From positions 1 through 64,000 of the forward strand of contig JAXJZF010000003.1 of assembly GCA_036306585.1 (NCBI GenBank): a stretch of DNA of 64,000 nucleotides, written 5' to 3'. This DNA is from Aphodovivens sp036306585. Its GTDB lineage: Bacteria; Actinomycetota; Coriobacteriia; Coriobacteriales; Eggerthellaceae. Shown piece by piece: positions 20,527 through 29,678 of the stretch (the first letter of the stretch is position 1; every line of letters starts with the position of its first letter). The notes beneath the pieces were generated by a model. That model was given only the letters and a program-made list of their open reading frames with translations. It was not told the origin of the DNA and did no database searches. The translations under genes were made by a program, and so were the position numbers.

Positions 20527-21813
20527 ATGACACGCTTTTCGGAGATGCCCCCTGCCCAGCTGGGCGCCTTGAAGGAGGAACTCGAATCCCGCTACGCCGC
20601 CATGAAGGCGCGCGGCCTCGCATTGAACATGGCGCGCGGAAAGCCCGGAGCAGACCAACTCGATCTCAGCACGCCGATGCTCGGCATCCTGTCCTCCCCC
20701 GAGGACTGCTTCTCCGAAGACGGCACCGACTGCCGCAATTACGGCGTGCTCGACGGCCTGCCGGAAGCGAAGGAGCTTATGTCCTGCATGATCGACGACG
20801 ACCCCGCCAACATCATCGTCGCCGGAAATTCGAGCCTCACCCTCATGCATGACGCCATGGCGTGGTGCATCGACTACGGCACGCCCGGCGGCGAACCCTG
20901 GCTCGAGCTCGACACTGTCAAATGGCTATGCCCGTGTCCTGGCTACGACCGTCATTTCCGCATTTCGGAGACATTCGGCATGGAGCTTATCGCCATCCCC
21001 CTGAACGAGAACGGTCCCGATATGGACGTGGTGGAAGCGCTCGTCGCAGAGGATGCATCCATAAAAGGCATCTGGTGCGTGCCGAAATACGCCAATCCCT
21101 CCGGCATCACCTACTCCGATGAAACCGTGCGCCGCCTCGCCTCCATGCCCTGCGCCGCCGACGATTTCCGCATCTTCTGGGACAACGCCTACAGCGTGCA
21201 CCATCTTTACGACGATCCCGCCGAGCAGGACCGCGTGCTCGACATCGCCGCGGCTTGCCGCGAGTCAGGCAGCCCCGATCGCTGCCTGAAGTTCGCCTCC
21301 ACCTCGAAGGTGACCCTCCCCGGCGCCGGCATCGCCGCCTTCGCCGCCAGCCCAGCCAACGTTGCCTGGTTCAAAAAGCATCTCGGAGTCACCACCGTCG
21401 GCCCCGATAAGCTCAATCAGCTGCGCCACGTCCGCTTCCTCAAGGACGCCGAAGGCATCGCCGCGCACATGCGAAGGCACGCCGCCATCCTGCGCCCTAA
21501 GTTCGACTTGGTGCAGCGCAAGCTCGAAGAAAGCCTGTCGGAGATGGGCGGTTGCTCGTGGAGCACGCCGCGCGGCGGGTACTTCGTGAGCTTCGACGCC
21601 CCCGAAGGCTGCGCCTCGCGCATCGTCGAGCTTGCCCGCGAGGCGGGCGTGACCATGACGGGCGCAGGCGCGACCTGGCCCTATGGCAAAGATCCGCACG
21701 ACTCCAACATCCGCATCGCCCCCACCCTGCCGCCTTTGTCCGAACTGGAAGAGGCACTGGACGTGTTCGTGTGCTGCGTGCAGCTGGCCTACGCGGAAAA
21801 GCTGCTGGCGTAG
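20527..21813 (+). CDS. Class I/II-fold PLP aminotransferase (PF12897-like)
   Basis: A 428-residue PLP-dependent aminotransferase. It matches the group annotated as alanine or MocR-type aminotransferase: LALNMARGKPGADQLDLSTPML near the N-terminus (seen as blocks) and NYGVLDGLPEAK are characteristic. ASTSKVTLPGAGIAAFAAS carries the PLP lysine, GNSSLTLMHD is the phosphate-binding region, and WDNAYSVHHL carries the Asp and Tyr that contact PLP. The start is the ATG at 20527 behind AGGGAAAGGA; upstream in-frame sequence is AT-rich and non-coding in character. The substrate is unassigned. Confidence 0.88.
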   Translation: MTRFSEMPPAQLGALKEELESRYAAMKARGLALNMARGKPGADQLDLSTPMLGILSSPEDCFSEDGTDCRNYGVLDGLPEAKELMSCMIDDDPANIIVAGNSSLTLMHDAMAWCIDYGTPGGEPWLELDTVKWLCPCPGYDRHFRISETFGMELIAIPLNENGPDMDVVEALVAEDASIKGIWCVPKYANPSGITYSDETVRRLASMPCAADDFRIFWDNAYSVHHLYDDPAEQDRVLDIAAACRESGSPDRCLKFASTSKVTLPGAGIAAFAASPANVAWFKKHLGVTTVGPDKLNQLRHVRFLKDAEGIAAHMRRHAAILRPKFDLVQRKLEESLSEMGGCSWSTPRGGYFVSFDAPEGCASRIVELAREAGVTMTGAGATWPYGKDPHDSNIRIAPTLPPLSELEEALDVFVCCVQLAYAEKLLA

Positions 21814-21831
21814 GGACTCCGCCGCCCGGGC

Positions 21832-22686
21832 ATGCAGAACATTGGCACTGAAATAAACCAGTATCTCAAGCGGCTCGACCCCAGCGCCGCCAAGGCGGTT
21901 CGCGCTGCGCGGAACAACCAGCGCTTCGCCGCGGCCGTCGCACGCGTATGGGAAGACAACCCGTTGGCAGGGGATTTCGTCCTGGCGCACGTGAACAGCC
22001 TGTATTTCGCTAAAGAGGAAGTCGTGTCCAAAGGCGCGGAAAACGCCTGGCGGCGCGTCTTGGGCGTCTACCTGGACGACCCCTCCGCCCGCGCCGAGCT
22101 CAACGCCCGCCGCGAAACGCTCGCCCTCGCGCTGCTGCAGGACGGCTTCAGCTTCGACGAGGTGCGCATCCTGGCTTCCCGCATGGGCATGAGGGAGCGC
22201 CGCGCATTTCCCGAGGCGCGCAAGCGCGTGGACGCGATCCTATCCGGCAAGCAGCCCGTCCCCAACGAGAAGTCAGCGGCCGACCCCGCCGTGCCGTCCG
22301 CCAAGACCGCCTCGTCTAACCAGCCGCTGCGCGACGAAGCGAAGCTGCTGGGCGTTTTCAAGCGCGCGGTGTGCCTCGCCCTCGCCGACATCGATTATGC
22401 GGCGGCATTCCTCGAGCGCATAGAAGGAGCTTCGCTCGCCGTGCGCGGCGGAAGCCGGAAGCGGCGCCAGAGCCGGCTCGTCTTCGCCTGCCGCCTGTAC
22501 ACCAGCTCCCCCGCCCCCGTCGGAGAGATCGTCGAAGGATACGCCCCATCCATCATTGCGCGCGCGAAGGAGCTGGGCCTGCTGCTCTCAGGCATCGAAG
22601 TGCGCGAGAGCCCTGAGTCCCTGAAGGGCTGCCATGCGTTTCCGGCAAGCGGGATGCCCCGTCCCTACCGCACTTCCCTTTCGTAG
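21832..22686 (+). CDS. Hypothetical protein, unrecognised
   Basis: A 284-residue soluble, Arg/Ala-rich protein that I do not recognise. An N-terminal helical part (1-130) is followed by a Ser/Pro/Ala linker (about 140-165), a helical segment, and a C-terminal part with a KRRQSR patch and a region SSPAPVGEIVEGYAPSIIARAKELG that could bind a nucleotide or protein. There are no TM segments or signal peptide. It starts 18 nt after the aminotransferase and probably shares its transcript, ending at the terminator at 22751-22780. Codon use looks coding throughout, and no competing frame is better. Confidence 0.7.
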   Translation: MQNIGTEINQYLKRLDPSAAKAVRAARNNQRFAAAVARVWEDNPLAGDFVLAHVNSLYFAKEEVVSKGAENAWRRVLGVYLDDPSARAELNARRETLALALLQDGFSFDEVRILASRMGMRERRAFPEARKRVDAILSGKQPVPNEKSAADPAVPSAKTASSNQPLRDEAKLLGVFKRAVCLALADIDYAAAFLERIEGASLAVRGGSRKRRQSRLVFACRLYTSSPAPVGEIVEGYAPSIIARAKELGLLLSGIEVRESPESLKGCHAFPASGMPRPYRTSLS

Positions 22687-22750
22687 TCTCGCAGCGCCCC
22701 CTGCGCTGCTAGCGCGCAACGCGCAGCGCCGAAGCAGCGCTCCACCACGC

Positions 22751-22780
22751 AAAGAGCCCGTCGTCGACGGGCTCTTTTCT
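22751..22780. terminator. Bidirectional terminator between convergent genes
   Basis: A 12-bp stem AAAGAGCCCGTC/GACGGGCTCTTT has a 3-nt loop and T-rich flank on the plus strand. It also serves the convergent PFOR gene ending at 22806. Confidence 0.85.
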
Positions 22781-22805
22781 TCTCCGATGGTTTTCAGGCG
22801 CACTG

Positions 22806-25800
22806 TTAGCCGGCGTACACTTCCTTCAGTTTCACCAGGTGATCGTAGCGCTCCATCGCCGCCTGCTCGTTGCGCTCGAACAGCTTCTCGGCACGCTCGG
22901 GGAACTCGCGAGTCAGTCGGCTGTAACGGGCCTCGTTCATAAGGAACTCCTGGTAGCCGCCTGCGGGCTCTTTCGAATCCAGTGTGAACTTCTTGCCCTC
23001 GGGCGCGGCCGGGTTGTAGCGGAACAGGTTCCAGTAGCCGCAATCCACGGCGCGCTTCATCTCAGCCTGGCAATTCGCCATTCCGCCCTTGATGGAGTGC
23101 ATCTCGCAAGGCGAGTAGCCCACGATAAGCGAGGGGCCGTGATAGGCTTCCGCCTCGACGATGGCCTTGATGGTGCGGGCGGGATTCGCGCCCATGGCCA
23201 CTTGCGCCACGTACACGTAGCCGTAGCTCATGGCGATCTCGGCAAGGCTCTTCTTCTTGATCTCCTTGCCAGCCGCTGCGAACTGCGCCACCTGGCCGAT
23301 GTTGGATGCCTTGGATGCCTGACCGCCGGTATTGGAATACACCTCGGTGTCGAACACGAACACGTTCACGTCCTCGCCGGACGCCAGCACATGGTCGAGT
23401 CCGCCGTAGCCGATGTCGTAGGCCCAACCGTCGCCGCCGAAGATCCACACGCTCTTCTTGGAAAGGTATTCCTTCTCGGCAAGGATCTCGGGCGCAACCG
23501 GGCAACCAGCAGCAGCTGCAGCCTCGAGCGCGGGGACGAGTTCCTTCACCGCTTCGGCGTTTGCTGCACCGTCGTCGGCTGTGTTCAGGTACTTCCGAAT
23601 GAGATCCATGGTGGCTTCCGGGGTCTTATCGGACGCAAGCATGCCGGACAGCTTGTCCATCAAGCGGCCGCGAACCGCTTCGTGGCCAAGCAGCATGCCC
23701 ATGCCGTGCTCGGCGTTGTCCTCGAACAGCGAGTTGCTCCACGCGGGGCCATGGCCGTCCTTGTTCACCGTGTAAGGCGACGTGGCAGCGGGGCCTCCCC
23801 AGATGGACGAGCAGCCCGTGGCGTTCGCAACGTACATGCGATCGCCGAACAGCTGGGTGACCAGGCGCGCGTACGAGGTCTCGGCGCAGCCCGCGCAGGC
23901 GCCGGAGAACTCCAGCAGCGGCTGCTTGAACTGGCTGCCCTTCACTGTCTCGTCCTGGACGGCGGGCTTGTCGGAGACCTTCTCGACACAGTAGTCGAAC
24001 ACCTCCTGCTGAGGCAGCTCGCCTTCGGCGGAAACCATCTTCAACGAGTTCGTGGGGCACTGGCCGATGCACACCGCGCAACCCATGCAATCCAGCGGCG
24101 ACACGGCCAGCGTATACTGCAGACCCGCGGCGGTCTTGCCCTTGGCTGGGATGAGCTTGGTCTGCTGGGGTGCCGCGGCGGCCTCCTCGTCGGTGAGAAC
24201 GAAGGGACGGATTGTGGCATGCGGGCACACGAACGAGCACTGGTTGCACTGGATGCAGGTGGTCTGATCCCATACCGGAACCGTCACGGCAACGCCGCGT
24301 TTCTCGTAAGCGGCGGCACCCTGCTCGAACTGACCGTCCACGTGATCCAAGAATGCCGAGACCGGCAGGCGGTCTCCATCCATGCGGCCCACCGGCTCCA
24401 TGATATTGGCGACCTGCTTCACCAGCTCGGGACGCCCCTCGGGCACGGGCTGCTTACCCTCGTCAACGGCATCGGCCCAGCTAGCAGGCACATCGATCTT
24501 CACGAACGCCGTGGCGCCCGCTTCAATGGCGCGATGGTTCATGTCGACGACGTCCTGACCCTTCTTCAGGTAGGACTTGGTTGCCGCATCCTTCATGTAC
24601 TGCAGCGCCTCCTCCTGAGGCAGCACCTTCGCCAAAGCGAAGAACGCCGACTGCAGTATGGTGTTGGTGCGCTTGCCCATCCCGATCTCCACCGCAAGGT
24701 CGATGGCATTGATGGTGTAGAGCTGCACGTTGTTCGCTGCAATGTAGCGCTTTGCCTCAGCGTTGAGGTGGTGCTCGAGCTCGGCGAGATCCCACTGGCA
24801 GTTAATCAGGAAGATACCGCCAGGCTTCACATCATTGACCATGCGGAAGCCCTTCGTCACGTAGCTGGGATTATGGCAAGCGACGAAATCGGCCTTGTTC
24901 ACATAGTAGGGGCTGCGAATGGGCGCGTCGCCGAAGCGCAAGTGACTGATGGTCACGCCGCCGGTCTTCTTAGAGTCATACTGGAAGTAGGCCTGCACGT
25001 ACTTGTCGGTGTGGTCGCCGATGATCTTGATGGAGTTCTTGTTGGCGCCGACCGTACCGTCGCCTCCCAAGCCCCAGAACTTGCACTCGATGGTGCCCTC
25101 CGCCGCCGTATTGGGGCAGTCGGGGTCCTCCGGAAGCGAGAGGTTGGTGACATCATCGACGATGCCCACCGTGAATTCGCGGCGCGGCGAGTCCTTCTCA
25201 AGCTCCTTGAACACGGCGAACGCAGAAGCAGGCGGTGTGTCCTTGGAGCCCAAACCGTAACGGCCGCCGATAACGGTGAGGCCGGTGATGCCCTCCTGCA
25301 CGAGCGCGTTGACGACATCCATGTACAGCGGCTCGCCAAGCGAGCCCGGTTCCTTGGTGCGGTCGAGCACGGCGATCTTCTGGACCGTCTCGGGAAGCGC
25401 CGAGACGAACTTACCGGAAAGGAACGGGCGGTATAGGCGCACCTTCACCAAGCCCACCTTCTCACCGTGTGCGTTGAGGTAGTCGATGACCTCCTCCAGC
25501 ACGTCGCAGAACGAACCCATGCACACCGCCACGCGATCGGCGTCGGGCGCGCCGTAGTAATTGAACAGCTCGTAGTCGGTGCCAATGCGATCGTTGACCT
25601 GATGCATGTAGTCTTCGACGATGGCGGGAAGCTCCGCGTAATGGCTGTTGCAGGCTTCGCGATGCTGGAAGAAGATGTCGCCGTTCTCATGACTGCCGCG
25701 CATGGCGGGGCGCTCGGGGTTGAGCGCGTGCTTGCGGAACGCGGCGACGGCGTCCATGTCGCACATCTGCGCGAGCTCGTCGTAATCCCACACGGCGATC

Positions 25801-26345
25801 TTCTGGATCTCGTGCGAGGTGCGGAAGCCGTCGAAGAAGTTAATGAACGGCACGCCGCCCTTGATAGCGGCCAGGTGAGCGACGGCGGACAGATCCATGA
25901 CCTCCTGCACGTTGGTCTCAGCCAGCATGGCGAAACCGGTCTGTCGGCAGGCCATGACGTCGGAATGGTCGCCGAAGATGGAAAGCGCCTGGGTGGCGAC
26001 GGTGCGGGCGCTCACATGGAACACCGCGGGCAACTGCTCCGCGGCGATCTTGTACATGTTCGGTATCATCAGCAACAGGCCCTGCGATGCGGTGTAGGTC
26101 GTGGTGAGGGCGCCGGCCGCCAAAGAGCCGTGAACCGTGCCCGCAGCGCCGCCTTCCGACTGCATCTCGACGACCTTCACCGGCTCGCCGAAGATGTTCT
26201 TCCTGCCTGCTGCCGCCCACTGGTCGACGTAGTCGGCCATGGGGCTAGATGGGGTGATGGGATAGATGCCGGCAACCTCGGTGAAGGCGTACGATACGTA
26301 TGCCGCGGCGTTGTTGCCGTCCATGGATTTGAAGCTTCTCGTCAT
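22806..26345 (-). CDS. nifJ: Pyruvate:ferredoxin (flavodoxin) oxidoreductase
   Basis: A 1179-residue one-piece PFOR, which oxidises pyruvate plus CoA to acetyl-CoA and CO2 and reduces ferredoxin: the central pyruvate reaction of strict anaerobes. Domains in order are the N-terminal pyrimidine-binding domain (MDGNNAAAYVSYAFTEV), the gamma and CoA-binding middle, and a ferredoxin domain with two 4Fe-4S motifs (CIQCNQCSFVCPH and CMGCAVCIGQCP). The C-terminal TPP domain has CAGCAETSYARLV and GGDGWAYDIGYGG. The start is the ATG at 26345 behind AAAGGGAGAG; the longer frame to 26549 reads into the intergenic region. It is monocistronic. Confidence 0.97.
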   Translation of the reverse strand: MTRSFKSMDGNNAAAYVSYAFTEVAGIYPITPSSPMADYVDQWAAAGRKNIFGEPVKVVEMQSEGGAAGTVHGSLAAGALTTTYTASQGLLLMIPNMYKIAAEQLPAVFHVSARTVATQALSIFGDHSDVMACRQTGFAMLAETNVQEVMDLSAVAHLAAIKGGVPFINFFDGFRTSHEIQKIAVWDYDELAQMCDMDAVAAFRKHALNPERPAMRGSHENGDIFFQHREACNSHYAELPAIVEDYMHQVNDRIGTDYELFNYYGAPDADRVAVCMGSFCDVLEEVIDYLNAHGEKVGLVKVRLYRPFLSGKFVSALPETVQKIAVLDRTKEPGSLGEPLYMDVVNALVQEGITGLTVIGGRYGLGSKDTPPASAFAVFKELEKDSPRREFTVGIVDDVTNLSLPEDPDCPNTAAEGTIECKFWGLGGDGTVGANKNSIKIIGDHTDKYVQAYFQYDSKKTGGVTISHLRFGDAPIRSPYYVNKADFVACHNPSYVTKGFRMVNDVKPGGIFLINCQWDLAELEHHLNAEAKRYIAANNVQLYTINAIDLAVEIGMGKRTNTILQSAFFALAKVLPQEEALQYMKDAATKSYLKKGQDVVDMNHRAIEAGATAFVKIDVPASWADAVDEGKQPVPEGRPELVKQVANIMEPVGRMDGDRLPVSAFLDHVDGQFEQGAAAYEKRGVAVTVPVWDQTTCIQCNQCSFVCPHATIRPFVLTDEEAAAAPQQTKLIPAKGKTAAGLQYTLAVSPLDCMGCAVCIGQCPTNSLKMVSAEGELPQQEVFDYCVEKVSDKPAVQDETVKGSQFKQPLLEFSGACAGCAETSYARLVTQLFGDRMYVANATGCSSIWGGPAATSPYTVNKDGHGPAWSNSLFEDNAEHGMGMLLGHEAVRGRLMDKLSGMLASDKTPEATMDLIRKYLNTADDGAANAEAVKELVPALEAAAAAGCPVAPEILAEKEYLSKKSVWIFGGDGWAYDIGYGGLDHVLASGEDVNVFVFDTEVYSNTGGQASKASNIGQVAQFAAAGKEIKKKSLAEIAMSYGYVYVAQVAMGANPARTIKAIVEAEAYHGPSLIVGYSPCEMHSIKGGMANCQAEMKRAVDCGYWNLFRYNPAAPEGKKFTLDSKEPAGGYQEFLMNEARYSRLTREFPERAEKLFERNEQAAMERYDHLVKLKEVYAG

Positions 26346-26555
26346 TGTCCACTCTCCCTTTGAACGATTTGCAACGAAGTGCACCCGTCTATGATACGTT
26401 ACTCCGCCCCGATAAAGCGCGGCACGGCGAAACCGAAGGAGTTCGATTCGGTAAATGGGAGATCGCAGCAGCAAAGCGACGCCCAGCCTGAAGATGGCTT
26501 TAACCGCAGCTCGCCCTTTCAGAAGCCGCCGATCGGTCGCAGGATTCAACTGCCT

Positions 26556-26590
26556 AAAAAAAGCAGCCCCCGGAAACGTCCGGGGGCTGC
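26556..26590 (-). terminator. Intrinsic terminator of the Opp-like transporter operon
   Basis: A minus-strand 12-bp GC-rich stem GCAGCCCCCGGA/TCCGGGGGCTGC is followed by seven T. The 26346-26555 interval beyond it shows no gene and should contain the PFOR promoter. Confidence 0.93.
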
Positions 26591-26612
26591 CGCAGGCTCT
26601 ATCAGGCGAATG

Positions 26613-27656
26613 CTAGTTCTTGACCTTGCCCAAATCGGGATGCAGGAGCGAAGGCGCAGCGCCCAGAAGCAGGCGCGTGTAATCGTCCTTCGGGTTGTTG
26701 AACACCTGCTCCGCCGTGCCGCGCTCAACCGCCTGGCCCTTGTTCATAACGATGATGCGGTCGGAGATGTAACGCACGGTCTGGATGTCGTGGCTGATGA
26801 AGACCATGGCCAAACCCAGGTCCTTCTTCAAATCCATCAACAGGTTCAGGATCTGCGCGCGAACCGACACGTCGAGCGCCGAGGTGGGTTCGTCGGCGAT
26901 GATGGCATCGGGCTTGAGCGACAGGGCACGGGCGATTGCCACGCGCTGGCGCTGGCCGCCGGAAAGCTGGCCGGGCAACGCGTCGAGCGCCGACTCCGGC
27001 AGGCCAACCATGCCGATGAGCTCGTGGACGCGCTTTTCGCGCGAGATCTTGTCGCCGACCTTGTGGACCAGCATCGGGTCCATGAGCTGATCATGGATGG
27101 TCATGCGGGCATTCAGCGCAGTGGCAGGATCCTGGAACACCACCGAGATCACGCGGCCGATATGGCGGCGCTGCGCGGCGGTGCGCTTGGTGACGTCTTC
27201 GCCCTTGAAGAACACCCTGCCGGACGTGGGTGCCTGCAGGCCGCACATCACGTTGGCGGTGGTGGACTTGCCGCAGCCCGACTCGCCCACGATACCGAGC
27301 GTCTGGCCAGGCATCAGGCGAAGCGTGAGGCCCTGCACCGCATGCACGATGTTGGGATGCAGAAGCGATCCGGTGCGCGTCTTGAAGTCCACGCGGATAT
27401 CATCCAAGAAGATGATGGGCATGACGCCGTTGATGGCCCCGCCGGGCTCGGCAGGCGGCTTGACGCCTTCCGCCTCGTCGGCAGCCGCAGCAGCAGCGGC
27501 GGCTGCATCGAGATCGAAGCCGTCGGCAATGCGCTCCTGCTGGGCTGCCTCGGCGGCGCGGTCGTCGGCGGTCACCGCATCGGAGGCGACGGCGGAAGCA
27601 TCGGAGAGGGCGGCCTCGGCAGCCGCGTCTACCTTACGCGGATCGAGTTCGCTCAT
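26613..27656 (-). CDS. ABC transporter ATP-binding protein, OppF/DppF type
   Basis: A 347-residue ATPase of the oligopeptide-type importers. Residues about 85-347 form the ABC domain with Walker A GESGCGKST, signature LSGGQRQRVAIARAL and Walker B ADEPTSALD. The Opp/Dpp C-terminal extension follows. The first ~75 residues are an unusual Ala/Asp-rich acidic leader without predicted fold. It overlaps the permease-ATPase gene by 4 nt (ATGA), so translation is coupled. Context with nan/nag genes suggests a sialic acid importer subunit (SatD/SiaI role). Confidence 0.92.
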   Translation of the reverse strand: MSELDPRKVDAAAEAALSDASAVASDAVTADDRAAEAAQQERIADGFDLDAAAAAAAAADEAEGVKPPAEPGGAINGVMPIIFLDDIRVDFKTRTGSLLHPNIVHAVQGLTLRLMPGQTLGIVGESGCGKSTTANVMCGLQAPTSGRVFFKGEDVTKRTAAQRRHIGRVISVVFQDPATALNARMTIHDQLMDPMLVHKVGDKISREKRVHELIGMVGLPESALDALPGQLSGGQRQRVAIARALSLKPDAIIADEPTSALDVSVRAQILNLLMDLKKDLGLAMVFISHDIQTVRYISDRIIVMNKGQAVERGTAEQVFNNPKDDYTRLLLGAAPSLLHPDLGKVKN

Positions 27657-29677
27657 AGCAGCACCCCTTCCTGGAGATACGGTTTGATGCCGAGGCGCTT
27701 CAGCTCGCTGTCAGGCAGCTCGGCGTAATAATGATCGGTGTTGGGGACGCGCTTGAGCATCGGACGCATCTGCGACACCTTGTCCGGATGGCTCGAACGA
27801 GGCGTGAAGCGGTCGCCCGCCGGGAAATCCTTGGGGCTGGGAACGCTGCCGGGCACCTGGTGCAGGCGCGCACCGCCGGCCTCGATGGAGAGAACCGAGC
27901 CCAGAAGACCGCGCGTGTACTCGTGGATCGGGCTGCACAGGATATCCTTCACCGGACCCTGCTCCACGACCTGGCCAGCGTACATGACGGTGATGGAGTT
28001 CGCGACCTCGGCAACGAGCGCCAGGTCGTGGCTCACGAACACCATCGCGAAACCGAGTTCCTTCTGCAGCTTGTTCAAAAGCTCGATAACCTGCTTCTGA
28101 ACGGTAACGTCCAACGCGGTGGTGGGCTCGTCGGCGATAACCACCTTCGGGTCGCGCGTAAGCGCCATGGCGATGAGCACGCGCTGGCGCTGGCCGCCGG
28201 AAAGCTCGTGCGGGTACGACTCCAGCGTGCGCTTGGGGTCGAGGCCCACCAGCTCCAGCAGCTCCTCGGCGCTGCGGGTGCCGCCGCGCTTGGTCAGCTG
28301 CTTCATCTGAGCGCTGATGAGCATGGACGGGTTCAGCGAGGACAGGGCGTCTTGGTACACCATGGCGATCTCGCGGCCGCGCAGGGCGTTGCGATCGCGA
28401 TCGCTCATCTCGAGCAGATTGTTGCCGTCGTAGAGGATCTCGCCGGAGATCTGCGCCTTCGGGTCGAGCAGGCCCATGATGGCAAGCGATGTGATGGACT
28501 TGCCGCAGCCGGACTCGCCCACAAGGCCCATGGTCTGGCGCGGGCGCACCACGAAGTTCAGGTGGTCCACCACGTTCACGTCGCCGTGGCGCGGGAACTT
28601 GATGCACAGGTCCTTGACCTCCAGGATGGGCGGCACGTCGGTGCGCGCCTCGAAACGGTCGGTGCGGACGGCCTCCATCTCACGCAGGCGGGCAAGGCGC
28701 TTCTCAAGCATGTCGGCCTGGGCCTCGTAGGCCAGACGCGGGTCGGCGATGAAGCGATCGGCCTCGCGCTCGGAGTCGGTGCTGCCCTCTTCCACCTTCA
28801 CCGCGCTCTTAGGAGCGGCCATGGCGTCGGTCATGCCCTCGGACACGATGTTGAGGCACAGCACCGTCAACATGATCATGATTCCGGGGAACAGCGCCTG
28901 CCACCAACGACCGGCCAGCACGCCGGCACGGGCGTCGGAGAGGATGTTGCCCCATGTAGGCGTGGGCTCGGGAATACCTGCGGCGATGAACGAAAGGGAT
29001 GCCTCGAACACGATAGCGTCTGCCACCAGCACGATGGTGAACACCAGGACCGGCGCGATGCAGTTGCGCACGACGTGCTTGACGAGGATCCACGGGGCGC
29101 GCGCGCCGCTCACGACGACGGCACGAACATAGTCCTGGTTGTACTCGCTCATCACGTTCGCGCGGACGATGCGGGCGATCTGCGGGATGTACAGAAAGCC
29201 GATGGCGAAGATGAGCGAGGGAACCGTGTTGCCGAACACGATGACGAACGTCGCCGCCAGGGCGATGCCCGGGAACGACATGATGACATCAAGAATGCGC
29301 ATGATCACTTCGGAGACCCATTTGCGCGAAACGGCGGCGATGGAGCCGATGATGGAGCCCAGAATGAGCGCGAACGCGGTGGCGCCCAGGCCGATAACCA
29401 GCGAGTAGCGGGCGCCGTACATCAAACGGGACAGGACGTCGCGGCCCTTATCGTCGGTGCCGAAGATGAATTCGCTGCTGGGAGCCTGGCGCGCAGTGAA
29501 GATCTCCTGCGGGTCGTAAGGCGCCAGCACGCCTGCGAATATGGCCATGAGAACGATGAGCAGCAGCACGATCAAAGAGATGCGGGCGCCGACCGTCATG
29601 GCCTTCCAACGACGGAAGCGCACCTTGCCGGCATTCGCCTCCATCTTCTTAGTGAGGTTTCCACGTAGTTGAGCCAT
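27653..29677 (-). CDS. ABC transporter permease-ATPase fusion, OppC-OppD type
   Basis: A 674-residue fusion. Residues 1 to about 300 are an OppC-like permease (six TM helices, with the EAA-loop region near YVRAVVVSGARAPWI). A charged linker follows (about 300-355), then an OppD-like ATPase with Walker A GESGCGKS, signature LSGGQRQRVLIAMAL, Walker B ADEPTTALD and the Opp C-terminal domain. Fused subunits of this kind occur in the SatABCD and SiaEFGI sialic acid transporters. One nt separates it from the upstream permease gene. Confidence 0.93.
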   Translation of the reverse strand: MAQLRGNLTKKMEANAGKVRFRRWKAMTVGARISLIVLLLIVLMAIFAGVLAPYDPQEIFTARQAPSSEFIFGTDDKGRDVLSRLMYGARYSLVIGLGATAFALILGSIIGSIAAVSRKWVSEVIMRILDVIMSFPGIALAATFVIVFGNTVPSLIFAIGFLYIPQIARIVRANVMSEYNQDYVRAVVVSGARAPWILVKHVVRNCIAPVLVFTIVLVADAIVFEASLSFIAAGIPEPTPTWGNILSDARAGVLAGRWWQALFPGIMIMLTVLCLNIVSEGMTDAMAAPKSAVKVEEGSTDSEREADRFIADPRLAYEAQADMLEKRLARLREMEAVRTDRFEARTDVPPILEVKDLCIKFPRHGDVNVVDHLNFVVRPRQTMGLVGESGCGKSITSLAIMGLLDPKAQISGEILYDGNNLLEMSDRDRNALRGREIAMVYQDALSSLNPSMLISAQMKQLTKRGGTRSAEELLELVGLDPKRTLESYPHELSGGQRQRVLIAMALTRDPKVVIADEPTTALDVTVQKQVIELLNKLQKELGFAMVFVSHDLALVAEVANSITVMYAGQVVEQGPVKDILCSPIHEYTRGLLGSVLSIEAGGARLHQVPGSVPSPKDFPAGDRFTPRSSHPDKVSQMRPMLKRVPNTDHYYAELPDSELKRLGIKPYLQEGVLL

Positions 29678-29678
29678 G

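Noticed and set aside
26346..26549. N-terminal extension of PFOR by 68 residues
   Set aside because: The known PFOR N-terminus begins at the ATG at 26345. The upstream frame is Arg-rich, contains the promoter region and has no ribosome binding site.
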